Assembly: GCA_025458465.1 (NCBI GenBank)
Contig: JALOSK010000035.1
Span: forward strand, 1-17,887
Length of the DNA: 17,887 nucleotides
Reading direction: 5' to 3'
Source: Sandarakinorhabdus sp.
Lineage (GTDB): Bacteria > Pseudomonadota > Alphaproteobacteria > Sphingomonadales > Sphingomonadaceae
Each line of letters opens with the position of its first letter. The stretch's first letter is position 1. This document shows positions 1 through 7,463 of this stretch, piece after piece. The position numbers and the translations under genes were made by a program. The notes beneath the pieces were generated by a model. The model was not told where the DNA came from. It ran no database searches and saw only the letters and a list, made by a program, of their open reading frames with translations.

Positions 1-66
1 CGCGCCGAACTGCGCGCCCTGATCGCCGGGCTGAACCTGCCGGGCGGCGTCGATCTGGCCGCCTGA
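1..66 (+). CDS. C-terminal end of an unidentified protein (partial)
   Basis: An open frame enters from the left edge and stops with TGA at 64-66, giving 21 visible residues that end in LIAGLNLPGGVDLAA. Codon use (mostly G or C in third position) matches the neighbouring genes, so this is very likely the tail of a real gene. The fragment is too short to assign. The leucine-rich tail and the following J-domain and phosphohexomutase genes made me think of the ParA-like division ATPase MipZ, but this is only an impression from memory. The next gene starts 17 bases after the stop, suggesting co-transcription. Confidence 0.55.
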   Translation, partial: RAELRALIAGLNLPGGVDLAA

Positions 67-82
67 TGGGCGCCATCGTCTG

Positions 83-502
83 ATGGGACTGGCGCTCATC
101 GCCGTCGGACTGCTGGCCTGGTGGCTGCATCGTCAGGGCCTTCTGATCCCGAACATCATCCGCCTTGGCGGTGCGGCGGCGGCCGGCCTGCTGGCCTTCC
201 GACTGTTGACCACGGGCCGCGTGCTGGCCGGCGGCGCCGTGGCCGCCATCGGGATCGGCTGGTGGCTATGGCATGCCCGGGATCGGCGGGATGATGGCCT
301 TGCAGATGCCGCGCGGCTGCTCAACGTGGCGACGGATGCGCCATCGGAAGCCGTGTGGCAGGCCTGGCGGCAGGCGATGACCCGTGCGCATCCCGACGCC
401 GGCGGCAGCGAGGCCGAGGCCAAGGCCCTCACCGCCGCGCGCGACCTGCTGATCGCGGCAGCGGAAAAGCGCCGCGAAGCTGACGGTGCCGGCGGCCTGT
501 AA
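83..502 (+). CDS. small membrane-anchored J-domain (DnaJ-like) protein
   Basis: A 139-residue protein. Residues 2-17 and about 29-63 are hydrophobic, consistent with two or three membrane segments. A charged linker at 65-75 (HARDRRDD) leads into a short soluble C-terminal half. That half carries HPD at 103-105 followed by AGGSEAEAKALTAARDLL, which looks like the loop and helix III of a J domain. The arrangement resembles the TIM14/Pam18 type of membrane J protein. J proteins stimulate Hsp70 ATPase through HPD, so the inferred role is recruiting cytoplasmic DnaK to the membrane; the client is unknown. The region before HPD (87-102) is the expected helix II. The start at 83 directly follows the previous gene. 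The stop codon lies within an inverted repeat at 496-524. Function beyond J domain is not visible. Confidence 0.8.
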   Translation: MGLALIAVGLLAWWLHRQGLLIPNIIRLGGAAAAGLLAFRLLTTGRVLAGGAVAAIGIGWWLWHARDRRDDGLADAARLLNVATDAPSEAVWQAWRQAMTRAHPDAGGSEAEAKALTAARDLLIAAAEKRREADGAGGL

Positions 503-524
503 TCGATATTGTAACCTTTACAGG
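496..524. promoter_or_regulatory. inverted repeat CCTGTAA...TTACAGG before the phosphohexomutase gene
   Basis: CCTGTAA at 496-502 and TTACAGG at 518-524 are perfect 7-bp arms separated by 15 bases. A tighter dyad, TGTAA-CCT-TTACA (510-522), uses the same right arm. The element covers the stop codon of the small J-domain gene and ends 35 bases before the next start. It is A/T-richer than its surroundings. It could be an operator or an RNA hairpin between two cistrons; there is no T tract, so a classical intrinsic terminator is unlikely. No known binding-site family was recognised. Confidence 0.3.
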
Positions 525-559
525 GCATCAGGCGGCAGTCTGGTTTCGGGAACTGCAAC

Positions 560-1954
560 GTGGCGCATCAATTCCACCCCACTTCCTTGCGCGAATATGA
601 CATTCGCGGGATCGTTGGCGATAGTCTGACCGAGGCGGACGCCCACGCCATCGGCCGCAGTTTCGGCACCGTGGTGCGGCGCGCCGGTGGCACACGCGTG
701 GCACTGGGCCGCGATGGCCGCGCTTCCTCGCCTGCCCTCGCCGCTGCGGTCGCCGAAGGCCTGATGGCGGCGGGCTGTGACGTGATCGATGTTGGCCTTG
801 GCCCAACGCCGATGCTGTATTTCAGCGTGTTCGAACTTGGTGCCGATGCCGGCCTGATGGTGACGGGCAGCCACAACCCGCCGAACTGGAACGGAGCCAA
901 GATGATGCTGAAGGATCGGCCCTTCTTCGGTGCCGATATCCGCCATCTGGGCGCGCTCGCCGCCGCCGGGGACTGGGAAAGCGGCAGCGGCACACACGCC
1001 AGCCACCCGATCATGGACCGCTATGTCGAGGCGCTGGCGAGCGATTTCCGTGGGCCAAGGAACAACGAACGCCCGTTCACCATCGCCTGGGATTGCGGCA
1101 ACGGCGTTGCCGGCCCGGTGGTGGAACGCCTCACCCGCATCCTGCCCGGCACCCATCACCTGCTGTTCACCGAGGTCGACGGCAACTTCCCCAACCATCA
1201 CCCCGATCCCACGGTGGAAGCCAACCTCGCTGATCTGAAGCGCACGGTGATCGAGAAGGGCTGCGATTTCGGCGTGGCCTTTGATGGCGATGCCGATCGC
1301 ATCGGTGCTGTCGATGGCCAGGGCCGCGTGGTGTGGGGCGATCAATTGCTGTCCATCCTTGCCGAACCGGTGCTGCGCGAGGTGCCCGGGGCGACCGTGA
1401 TTGCCGACGTGAAGGCCAGCCAGGCGCTGTTCGACCGGATTGCCGAACTGGGCGGCCAGCCGCTGATGTGGAAAACCGGCCACAGCCTGATCAAGGCCAA
1501 GATGAAGGAGGTGCACGCCCCCATCGCCGGCGAGATGAGCGGCCATATCTTCTTCGCGCATCGCTGGCATGGTGTGGACGACGGCATTCTGGGGGCGGTC
1601 CGCCTGATCGAGGCGGTTGCGCTGCTGGGCGGCAGCCTGACGGCACTGAAGGATGCCATGCCGGCCATGGTCAACACGCCGGAAATGCGCTTCCAATCGA
1701 GCGAGGAGCGCAAGTTCGCCGTGGTGGGTGAAGTGCTGGCCCGGCTGAAGGCCCAAGGTGCCACCGTGAACGAGACGGACGGCGCCCGGGTGATGCGGGC
1801 CGATGGCTGGTGGCTGCTGCGCGCATCGAACACGCAGGATGTGCTGGTCGCCCGCGCCGAAGCGACCGATGCAGCCGCACTCGCCCGGCTGCAGGCCGAA
1901 CTGATGGAACAACTGGCGCTGTCCGGCGTCGCCGCCGTCACCGTCGCGCACTGA
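560..1954 (+). CDS. phosphomannomutase/phosphoglucomutase (AlgC/PgmG type)
   Basis: A 464-residue alpha-D-phosphohexomutase, the usual length for AlgC of Pseudomonas and PgmG of Sphingomonas. The four-domain signature motifs are all present. They are EYDIRG at 12-17, the phosphoserine loop [11 protein letters not shown] at 102-112 with catalytic Ser104, the Mg-binding loop DGDADR at 242-247, the sugar-specificity loop GEMSGH at 324-329 and the phosphate-binding loop RASNTQD at 421-427. Family knowledge: it interconverts mannose-6-P/mannose-1-P and glucose-6-P/glucose-1-P in the cytoplasm, feeding nucleotide sugars for exopolysaccharide and LPS; which substrate dominates here cannot be told. 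Translation appears to start at GTG (560); no in-frame ATG exists near the conserved N-terminus and only a weak GGGAA-like ribosome site precedes it. Confidence 0.95.
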   Translation: MAHQFHPTSLREYDIRGIVGDSLTEADAHAIGRSFGTVVRRAGGTRVALGRDGRASSPALAAAVAEGLMAAGCDVIDVGLGPTPMLYFSVFELGADAGLMVTGSHNPPNWNGAKMMLKDRPFFGADIRHLGALAAAGDWESGSGTHASHPIMDRYVEALASDFRGPRNNERPFTIAWDCGNGVAGPVVERLTRILPGTHHLLFTEVDGNFPNHHPDPTVEANLADLKRTVIEKGCDFGVAFDGDADRIGAVDGQGRVVWGDQLLSILAEPVLREVPGATVIADVKASQALFDRIAELGGQPLMWKTGHSLIKAKMKEVHAPIAGEMSGHIFFAHRWHGVDDGILGAVRLIEAVALLGGSLTALKDAMPAMVNTPEMRFQSSEERKFAVVGEVLARLKAQGATVNETDGARVMRADGWWLLRASNTQDVLVARAEATDAAALARLQAELMEQLALSGVAAVTVAH

Positions 1955-2012
1955 TACCGGCGGCTTCACCAGCCCTTCCCCCGGCTGGCAATATCCCTTA
2001 ACGCCCTGAACA

Positions 2013-2732
2013 ATGGGCATCTGGGCTACCCTGGCAGGCACCGCCATCGGGCTGGTGATCGGCGGACCGCTGGGCGCACTGGCCGGCGCAGCAGCAGGCG
2101 GTGCCGTGGACGCCACGCGCGCCCGCAGGCCCGAACGCAGCCAGGAACGCCGCCGTGTCGCCTTCACCATCGCGGCCATCGCGCTGGCCGCCAAGATGGC
2201 GCGCGCCGATGGCGAGGCCACGGCCGCCGAATTCGCCACCTTCCAGCGCCTGTTCCGGGTGGACGCCCGCGAAGAGGCCAATGCCCGGCGCTTCTATGAT
2301 CTGGCAAAATCCAGCATGGCCGGGTTCGAGGCCTATGCCATGCAGGCCGCCGATCTGCTTGGCCCCGGATCGCCGACGCTGGAAGATCTGCTCGATGCAC
2401 TGTGGCTGATCGCGGCCGTTGATGGGTTCCACCAGGCCGAGCTTGATTATCTTGAACAGGTGGCAACCCTTCTGGGCTTCGATGCCGCCGCGCAGGCCCG
2501 CATCCGCCGCCGCCACCTGTCGCCGGCGGCCGACGATCCTTGGGCCATATTGGGCATCGAGCCGGGCGCCGATGCCGCTGCCATCCGGCACGCCTATCAC
2601 GCCCTGGTGAAGCGCTATCACCCGGACCGGGCGTTTGCCGAAGGCGTGCCTTCCGAATTCATCCGCGTGGCCGAAGCGCGCATGGCCGATATCAACGCCG
2701 CCTATGACCGGCTGACCGGGAGACGGCGATGA
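2013..2732 (+). CDS. DjlA-like co-chaperone: glycine-rich anchor, TerB-like domain, C-terminal J domain
   Basis: A 239-residue protein. Residues 7-32 form a glycine/alanine-rich hydrophobic segment with repeated small residues (GxxxG-like, glycine-zipper style), probably one membrane anchor. Residues about 48-165 are helical with KMARADGEAT (61-70) and LIAAVDGFHQAE (132-143), the two D-G loops typical of TerB/DjlA domains. A J domain fills 174-239, with WAILGI at 177-182 and HPD at 203-205 in KRYHPDRA. This is the order seen in DjlA (membrane anchor, TerB, J), so it should deliver DnaK to the inner membrane; the client is unknown. The ATG at 2013 lacks an obvious Shine-Dalgarno site. The last four bases (ATGA, 2729-2732) overlap the next gene, suggesting translational coupling. 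Confidence 0.88.
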   Translation: MGIWATLAGTAIGLVIGGPLGALAGAAAGGAVDATRARRPERSQERRRVAFTIAAIALAAKMARADGEATAAEFATFQRLFRVDAREEANARRFYDLAKSSMAGFEAYAMQAADLLGPGSPTLEDLLDALWLIAAVDGFHQAELDYLEQVATLLGFDAAAQARIRRRHLSPAADDPWAILGIEPGADAAAIRHAYHALVKRYHPDRAFAEGVPSEFIRVAEARMADINAAYDRLTGRRR

Positions 2733-3613
2733 AGCCCGCACATCTTGCCATGATCCTGGCCATCGATTGCATCTGGGCCTTCAACATCGTGGCGGTGAAG
2801 GAAGCGGTGATGGCGGCCGGCCCGCTGGTCACGGTGCTGTTGCGCTATGTCATCGCCACCGCCGTGTGCCTGCCGTTCGTGCGCTGGCTGCCGGGCCGGA
2901 TGCACCTCATCCTGCTCACCGGGCTGATCGCCGGCGCCCTGTTCATGACGCTGGGCGCCATCAGCTTTGCCGTGGCCGACAATATCTCCGCGCTGGCCAT
3001 TGTCGGGCAACTGGGCGTGCCCTTCAGCCTGATCCTGGCAGTGATCTTCATGGGCGAACGCATCCGCTGGCCGCGGGCCACGGCCATCGCCCTCAGCTTC
3101 ATTGGCGTGGTGGTGATGGGCTTCGATCCGGCCATCGCCAATGAACGGCTGGGCATCTGGCTCACCGTGGCAGCCGCCCTGTGCTGGGCTGGCGGCAACC
3201 TCTTGTTCCGCCAGCTTGCCGGGGTGCCGGTGCTGGTGATCCACGGCTGGCTGGGGCTGGTGTCCATCCCGGTGCTGCTGCTGGCGGCGTGGGTGATGGA
3301 ACCGGCGCGGCTTGCCGCCATCCCCGATCTGCCCGCCGATACGTGGGGCTGGCTGACCTATTCGGCCGTGCTCTCCTCCATCGTGGGCCATGGCGGGATG
3401 ACCTGGCTGTTCCAGCGCTATCCCGTGGCGGTGGTCTCGCCGCTCACCCTGCCAACGCCGCTGATTTCGGTGTGCGTGGCGGTGGCCGTCTATGCCACCC
3501 CCATCACCGGCCAGATGCTGGTGGGCGGCTTGTTGACACTGGTGGGCGTCACCATCATCACCATCCGCACCGCCCAGCGCCGGGACAGCGACATGCCGGT
3601 GGAGCCAACCTGA
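2729..3613 (+). CDS. DMT-superfamily (EamA) permease
   Basis: A 294-residue integral membrane protein with about ten hydrophobic segments arranged as two repeated halves (about 5-132 and 143-284), the normal size and architecture of EamA/RhaT-like drug/metabolite transporters. The first half ends with GERIRWPRATAIALSFIGVV and the second half with the equivalent LVGGLLTLVGVTII, the repeat signature. The start ATG overlaps the upstream stop (ATGA) and its own TGA overlaps the amidase ATG, so it sits in the middle of a coupled three-gene unit. EamA members export amino acids, metabolites or nucleotide sugars; the substrate cannot be read from sequence. Coupling to a cell-wall amidase invites a link to envelope metabolites, but that is inference. 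Confidence 0.9.
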   Translation: MKPAHLAMILAIDCIWAFNIVAVKEAVMAAGPLVTVLLRYVIATAVCLPFVRWLPGRMHLILLTGLIAGALFMTLGAISFAVADNISALAIVGQLGVPFSLILAVIFMGERIRWPRATAIALSFIGVVVMGFDPAIANERLGIWLTVAAALCWAGGNLLFRQLAGVPVLVIHGWLGLVSIPVLLLAAWVMEPARLAAIPDLPADTWGWLTYSAVLSSIVGHGGMTWLFQRYPVAVVSPLTLPTPLISVCVAVAVYATPITGQMLVGGLLTLVGVTIITIRTAQRRDSDMPVEPT

Positions 3614-4281
3614 TGATCCAGCGCCCCAGCCCCAATCACGATGAACGCGCCTTGCCGGTGCTGATGCTGGTGATGCACTATACCGGCATGCCGACGGGCG
3701 CAGCCGCGATCGACTGGCTGGCCAATCCCGAATCCAGGGTTTCAGCCCATTATGTGGTGGCCGAGGATGGTACGGTGCTGCAGATGGTGGATGAAGCCCG
3801 GCGCGCCTGGCACGCCGGGCGCAGCTGGTGGCGCGGCGTTACCGATGTGAACAGCGCCAGCATCGGGATCGAGATCGTCAATCCCGGCCACGAATTCGGT
3901 TATGTGCCGTTCCCCGCCGAACAGATGGCGGCGGTGGAGGCGTTGGCCGCCGAAATCGTGGCGCGCCACAGCATCCCGCCGGCCAATGTGGTGGGCCACA
4001 GCGACATCGCTCCCACCCGCAAGCAGGACCCTGGCGAACTGTTCGACTGGGCGCGGCTGGCGGTACGCGGGCTGGCGGCACGGCCCGCGCCATGCAGTGA
4101 TCCAGGCTGGTCGGCCCCCGGCTTCCTCGCCGCGCTGGGCCGATACGGCTATGACATCACGGCCCCCACCGAAGCAGTGATTGCCTTCCAGCGCCACCAC
4201 CGCCCGGCCCGGTTCGATGGCACCATCGACGCCGAGTGCCGCACCATCTTGCGCGGCCTTCTGCTTGCAGAAGGCCTCTGA
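3613..4281 (+). CDS. N-acetylmuramoyl-L-alanine amidase, Amidase_2 family (AmpD/AmiD-like)
   Basis: A 222-residue zinc amidase that cleaves the bond between N-acetylmuramic acid and the stem peptide. Amidase_2 spans roughly 14-145. The zinc ligands are His22 (VMHYT), His129 (VGHSDIAP) and Asp139 (KQDPG), with Glu87 (GIEIVN) and Lys137 as the expected catalytic residues. A C-terminal helical domain (about 165-218, ending in IDAECRTILRGLL) resembles a PG_binding_1 fold, as in AmiD. No signal peptide or lipobox is seen, so either the enzyme works in the cytoplasm on recycled muropeptides, as AmpD does, or it is exported in an unrecognised way. The frame is open upstream to 3181, but the ATG at 3613 is preferred because it overlaps the permease stop and gives the usual length. 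Confidence 0.92.
   Translation: MIQRPSPNHDERALPVLMLVMHYTGMPTGAAAIDWLANPESRVSAHYVVAEDGTVLQMVDEARRAWHAGRSWWRGVTDVNSASIGIEIVNPGHEFGYVPFPAEQMAAVEALAAEIVARHSIPPANVVGHSDIAPTRKQDPGELFDWARLAVRGLAARPAPCSDPGWSAPGFLAALGRYGYDITAPTEAVIAFQRHHRPARFDGTIDAECRTILRGLLLAEGL
4255..4276 (+). terminator. 10-bp palindromic hairpin at the end of the amidase gene
   Basis: GGCCTTCTGC (4255-4264) and GCAGAAGGCC (4267-4276) are perfect inverted copies around TT. The element lies wholly inside the last codons of the amidase gene, five bases before the end of its stop codon. In RNA it would form a strong stem with a four-base loop. No T run follows, so if it ends or protects the operon transcript it does so without the classical U tract. 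The coding sense is kept (Leu-Leu-Leu-Ala-Glu-Gly-Leu). Confidence 0.4.
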
Positions 4282-4313
4282 ACCGAAATCCAGGGGATGG
4301 CGGGAGGCCTTTG

Positions 4314-4358
4314 AAAAAAAAGGCGGTCGACGCGCCGAGGGGGGCAGCGCCGACCGCC
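4314..4358 (-). terminator. intrinsic terminator for the DUF6522-like gene
   Basis: Read on the minus strand, GGCGGTCG (4358-4351) pairs with CGACCGCC (4329-4322), extended inward by GCG/CGC after one mismatch, and is followed immediately by eight T residues (plus-strand A 4314-4321). This is a textbook Rho-independent terminator for leftward transcription. The only leftward gene nearby ends at 4528, leaving a 3' untranslated stretch of about 170 bases. The rest of 4282-4527 holds no other supported gene. Confidence 0.8.
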
Positions 4359-4527
4359 AGGGTTCCGCCGATGGCCCAACAGGGGGGAAGGCCATCACAT
4401 CTGCGGGTGGCTGGCGTGCCGCCAACCGGCGGGCGCGGTCAAAATGGGGGAGACCGGCCCGATGGGTTGGTTATGCCGCGCGATTCCCAACATTGCAAGT
4501 CTGTAATGTTGAGCTGCGACCTTCTCG

Positions 4528-4821
4528 TCAGACGGCGCCCGGCCGTCGTGCGCCGATTGGAATGTCGTGCCCGCCAAAGTCCAGCGTGGATCTGGAAATC
4601 ACCCCGCCCAGCGCATCGACAATCAGGCGCAGCCGCCGCTTGTCGGTGGCGAAGGTGAGGCGGAACGTGCCCAGATCCTCGTCCACGCCAGCTTCCACCC
4701 ACGACGTGATCAGCCGCCCGGCCAGCATCGGCTGCACCTGCTCGGGGTTCAGCTTCAGCCCTTCGGCAATCACTTCGGCCGGCACGGTGAAGGCCTGGCC
4801 CGATCCCTCGATCTCGATCAT
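4528..4821 (-). CDS. DUF6522-like small protein
   Basis: A 97-residue soluble protein beginning MIEIEGSGQAF and containing FRLTFATDKRRLRLIVDALG, then VISRSTLDFG (about 73-82). The segment with an arginine-rich turn followed by an SxxDFG ending matches what I remember of the DUF6522 family of proteobacterial proteins about 90 residues long. Its biochemical role is not known to me. The ATG at 4821 is chosen because it is the only plausible ATG at the family N-terminus; the frame runs open to 5082, but that extension is the antisense of rnpB and is not coding. The gene is divergent from rnpB with only about 48 bases between them, so the two promoter regions overlap. An intrinsic terminator lies at 4314-4358. 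Confidence 0.75.
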   Translation of the reverse strand: MIEIEGSGQAFTVPAEVIAEGLKLNPEQVQPMLAGRLITSWVEAGVDEDLGTFRLTFATDKRRLRLIVDALGGVISRSTLDFGGHDIPIGARRPGAV

Positions 4822-4869
4822 GGCGGCGGCTGTGGCGCGAATCGCAGCAAAATGCCATAGCGCCGTTGC

Positions 4870-5231
4870 GATCACGTCGCCGGGCGGCCGCGTCAGGAGC
4901 AATCCTGCCGAGGAAAGTCCGGGCTCCACGGAACGCGGTGCCGGGTAACGCCCGGCGGTTCCGGTTCTTGAACCGGGACCAGGGACAGTGCCACAGAGAA
5001 GAGACCGCCGATGGCTCCCGAAACGGAGGACAGGCAAGGGTGAAACGGTGCGGCAAGAGCGCACCGCGCGATGGGCAACCAAAGCGGCACGGCAAACCCC
5101 ACCGGGAGCAAGACCGAATAGGGATGCATCCGGGTTGGTTGCTGGAGGCGGCGGGCAACCGCCGTCCGAGAGGAATGGTCGCCCCTGTTTTCGAACAGGA
5201 CAGAACCCGGCTTACAGGCGTCGCTGATCGG
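4870..5231 (+). ncRNA. rnpB: RNase P RNA, bacterial type A
   Basis: This is the catalytic RNA that trims tRNA 5' leaders. The universally conserved segments are present in order. They are GAGGAAAGTCCGGGCTCC (4910-4927), GCCGGGTAACGCCCGGC, ACAGTGCCACAGAGAAGAG with ACCGCCGATGGC, GGTGAAACGGTGCGGCAAGAG, GGAGCAAGACCGAATAGGG and ACAGAACCCGGCTTACAGG (5200-5218). They closely parallel E. coli M1 RNA. P1 forms between 4870-4881 and 5217-5229 (one mismatch, one bulge) and P2 between 4882-4889 and 5177-5184. P3 is a short hairpin with a GCAA loop (4894-4907), and a P19-like hairpin with a TTCG loop lies at 5184-5199. Ends are inferred from P1. A weak promoter, TGTGGC (4831) and CCATAG (4855), would place the start near 4867. 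Open frames crossing it on both strands are spurious. Confidence 0.97.
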
Positions 5232-5261
5232 CTGCCCGCAACGCGCAAGCGTTGCGGGCAG
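5232..5261 (+). terminator. perfect 12-bp hairpin ending rnpB
   Basis: CTGCCCGCAACG (5232-5243), loop CGCAAG, CGTTGCGGGCAG (5250-5261) form a perfect stem that starts directly after the P1 helix of rnpB. There is no T tract downstream (ACTCGATCAAG), so termination may rely on the stem alone or on Rho, or the hairpin may act as a barrier to 3' exonucleases. It also separates rnpB from recG, which is transcribed toward it. Confidence 0.75.
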
Positions 5262-5322
5262 ACTCGATCAAGACCGGCCGGGCTGGCCGCCGGCCGCGTC
5301 CCGAATGCGCCAAGCTCAGCCG

Positions 5323-7370
5323 CTATCCGGAACGCAGCAACGCCACCCCGGCATCCCGCTCGAACAGATAGAGCAGCACCCGCGCCGCCTGCCCGCGCGG
5401 CCCCGCCAGCCCACCATCGCGGTCCAGCAGCAGCCGCGCATCATCGCGGGCCATGGCCACAAGTTTCTGCACCCGTTCGGGATCGGCAAAGCGGAACGCC
5501 TCCTCCCCCGATTGGCGGGTGCCCAGTATTTCGCCCGGCCCGCGCAGCTTCAGATCCTCTTCGGCGATGCGGAAGCCGTCGTTTGTCTCGCGCATCAGCT
5601 TGAGGCGGCTGCGGGCAGTCTCCGACAGCTCAGACCCGCGCAGCAGCAGGCAGATGCTGTGGCCGCTGCCCCGCCCCACCCGGCCGCGCAGCTGGTGCAA
5701 CTGGGCCAGGCCAAAGCGTTCGGCGGCCTCGATGATCATCAGCGTGGCGTTGGGCACGTCCACGCCCACCTCGATCACCGTGGTGGCCACCAGCAGGCCC
5801 AATTTGCCGGCGGCGAAATCGGCCATCACGGCGTCCTTCTCTGGCCCCTTCATCTTGCCGTGCACAAGGCCCACCCTGCCCTCGCCCAGCCGCACCCTCA
5901 GAAAGGCGGCGCGGGTGGTGGCGGCGGCTTCGTCTTCATCTTCGGTGCCATCGACCAGCGGGCACACCCAATAGGCCTGGCCGCCGCCCGCCAGATGCCG
6001 GGCCAGCGCCGCCGTCACCTCGTCGAGCCGGTCGGCCGCGGTCACCCGGGTTTCGATCGGCTGCCGGCCCGGCGGGCGTTCATCGATGATGCTCTGATCC
6101 ATCTCGCCAAAGCGGGTGAGCGAGAGGCTGCGCGGGATCGGCGTGGCCGTCATTGCCAGCACATGCGGCGGCACGCGGGCCTTGTTGGCCAGCATCAGGC
6201 GCTGCGCCACGCCAAAGCGATGCTGTTCATCGACCACCACCAGACCCAGATCATGGTAGCCCACCGCATCCTGAAAGATGGCGTGGGTGCCAACGAGGAT
6301 ATCGATGCGCCCGGCCGCCAGATCGGCCAGCAGCGCCTCGCGTTGTCGCGCCCGGTGAGCAGCTCGATGCGCACCGGCTGGCTGCCGGCCAGTTTTGTCA
6401 GCGTCGCATGATGCTGGCGCGCCAGTATTTCCGTGGGCGCCAGCAGCGCGGCCTGCGCGCCGGCCTCCACCGCCGTGAGCATGGCGATCAGCGCCACCAG
6501 CGTCTTGCCCGAACCCACGTCACCCTGCAGCAACCGCAGCATCGGCTGGCCCTGCGCCATGTCGCCCATGATCTCGGCCAGCACGCGGTTCTGCGCGCCA
6601 GTCAGCTGCCACGGCAGGCCGGCGCGCAAGGGTTCGACCAGCCGGCCATTCCCCACCAGTGCCCGCCCGCGCCGGCTGCGCGTATCGGCCCGCACCAGCA
6701 GCAGGGCGAGCTGGTTGGCGAGCAGTTCGTCATAGGCCAGCCGATCGCGCCCTCCTTCCATGCGGTGTGCGGCCTTCAGGCTGTCGGCAAAGCCGGCCCA
6801 GCCGGTCTTGGTCAGCACGCTGGGTTCGATCCACTCGTCCAGCGCCGGCACCCTGGCCAAGGCTTCGGCCACCAGTTGCGCCATGCGGCGGTTGGTGACG
6901 CCTTCGGTGAGCGGGTAGACCGGCTCCCGCGCCGGCGACGGGGCAGCGCCATCCATCGGCAGCACGTCGGGATGAGCGATCTGCAGCTTCTGCCCATAAC
7001 GATCGAGCTTGCCGACGATGCGCTTTTCCACGCCGATCGGCAGTTTCGTCTGCGCCCAGTTGGCGGTCTGGCCAAAGAAGGTGAGGTCCACCCACTGGCC
7101 ACCGCGATCCACGGCCGCCACCCGCAAGGGGCTGCGCGGGCCACCACGTTCGTGCCGGGCCGGGGTCAAGGGCACGATCACCGGCCGGCCCACCAGAGTT
7201 TCATCCAGTGTTTCCACCACGGCCCGCTCGATCATCATCGTCGGCAGGTGGAAGGCCAGATCAGCCACCCGGGTGATCTTCAGGCGGGCCAGTTGCCGCA
7301 CCTGCGACGGCCCGACGCCCTTCAGAGCGGCCACTTCGGCGAACAACGGGTTGAGGATGGCAGGGCGCAT
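5323..7370 (-). pseudogene. recG: ATP-dependent DNA helicase RecG, interrupted by a frameshift
   Basis: RecG remodels stalled replication forks and Holliday junctions. The reading begins at ATG 7370 (MRPAILNPLFAEVAALKGVG) and runs in one frame through the wedge/OB domain (about 50-140) and Walker A GDVGSGKT (283-290) to LLTGRDN (337-343). The conserved continuation EALLADLAAGRIDILVGTHA, then the helicase box DEQH and RGRVGR, lies in another frame from about 6339 to the stop at 5323. The break is within 6337-6347. Joined, the product would be about 681 residues, near E. coli RecG (693). The family usually has about five residues between GRD and E, and here only five bases remain, so a loss of roughly ten bases fits better than a one-base error. 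Unshifted, translation ends at 6195 after about 50 unrelated residues, losing motor domain 2. It could be a real inactivating mutation or an assembly fault. Confidence 0.88.
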
Positions 7371-7463
7371 GGCTATGCTGAACCTTCTAGCACCGCGCCG
7401 GCCGTTTGAAACGCCCGCGCGGCGCTTGTGTTTGGAAGGCCAAATCTTCTTGGAAAGCCACCC

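Noticed and set aside
1969..1988. Terminator hairpin CCAGCC...GGCTGG after the phosphohexomutase gene
   Set aside because: Six-bp stem with an eight-base loop and no T tract; too weak to call.
518..2281. 587-residue open frame on the minus strand
   Set aside because: It is antisense to the phosphohexomutase and the TerB-J gene, whose motifs are complete; the peptide is His/Gln/Ala-rich and low in recognisable folds, as expected of a GC-rich shadow frame.
3181..3612. N-terminal extension of the amidase frame
   Set aside because: The region encodes the C-terminal half of the EamA permease in another frame; the extension has no signal peptide or domain.
4439..5603. Several open frames on both strands through 4439-5603
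   Set aside because: They cross rnpB, whose conserved RNA segments and helices explain the sequence. Only the part below 4821 on the minus strand (DUF6522-like) has protein-family character.
6337..6347. Programmed -1 frameshifting in recG
   Set aside because: A -1 shift would join the frames, but the site (AAC GCG AGG) is not a slippery heptamer, and the local length is short compared with the family, pointing to a deletion or an assembly error.
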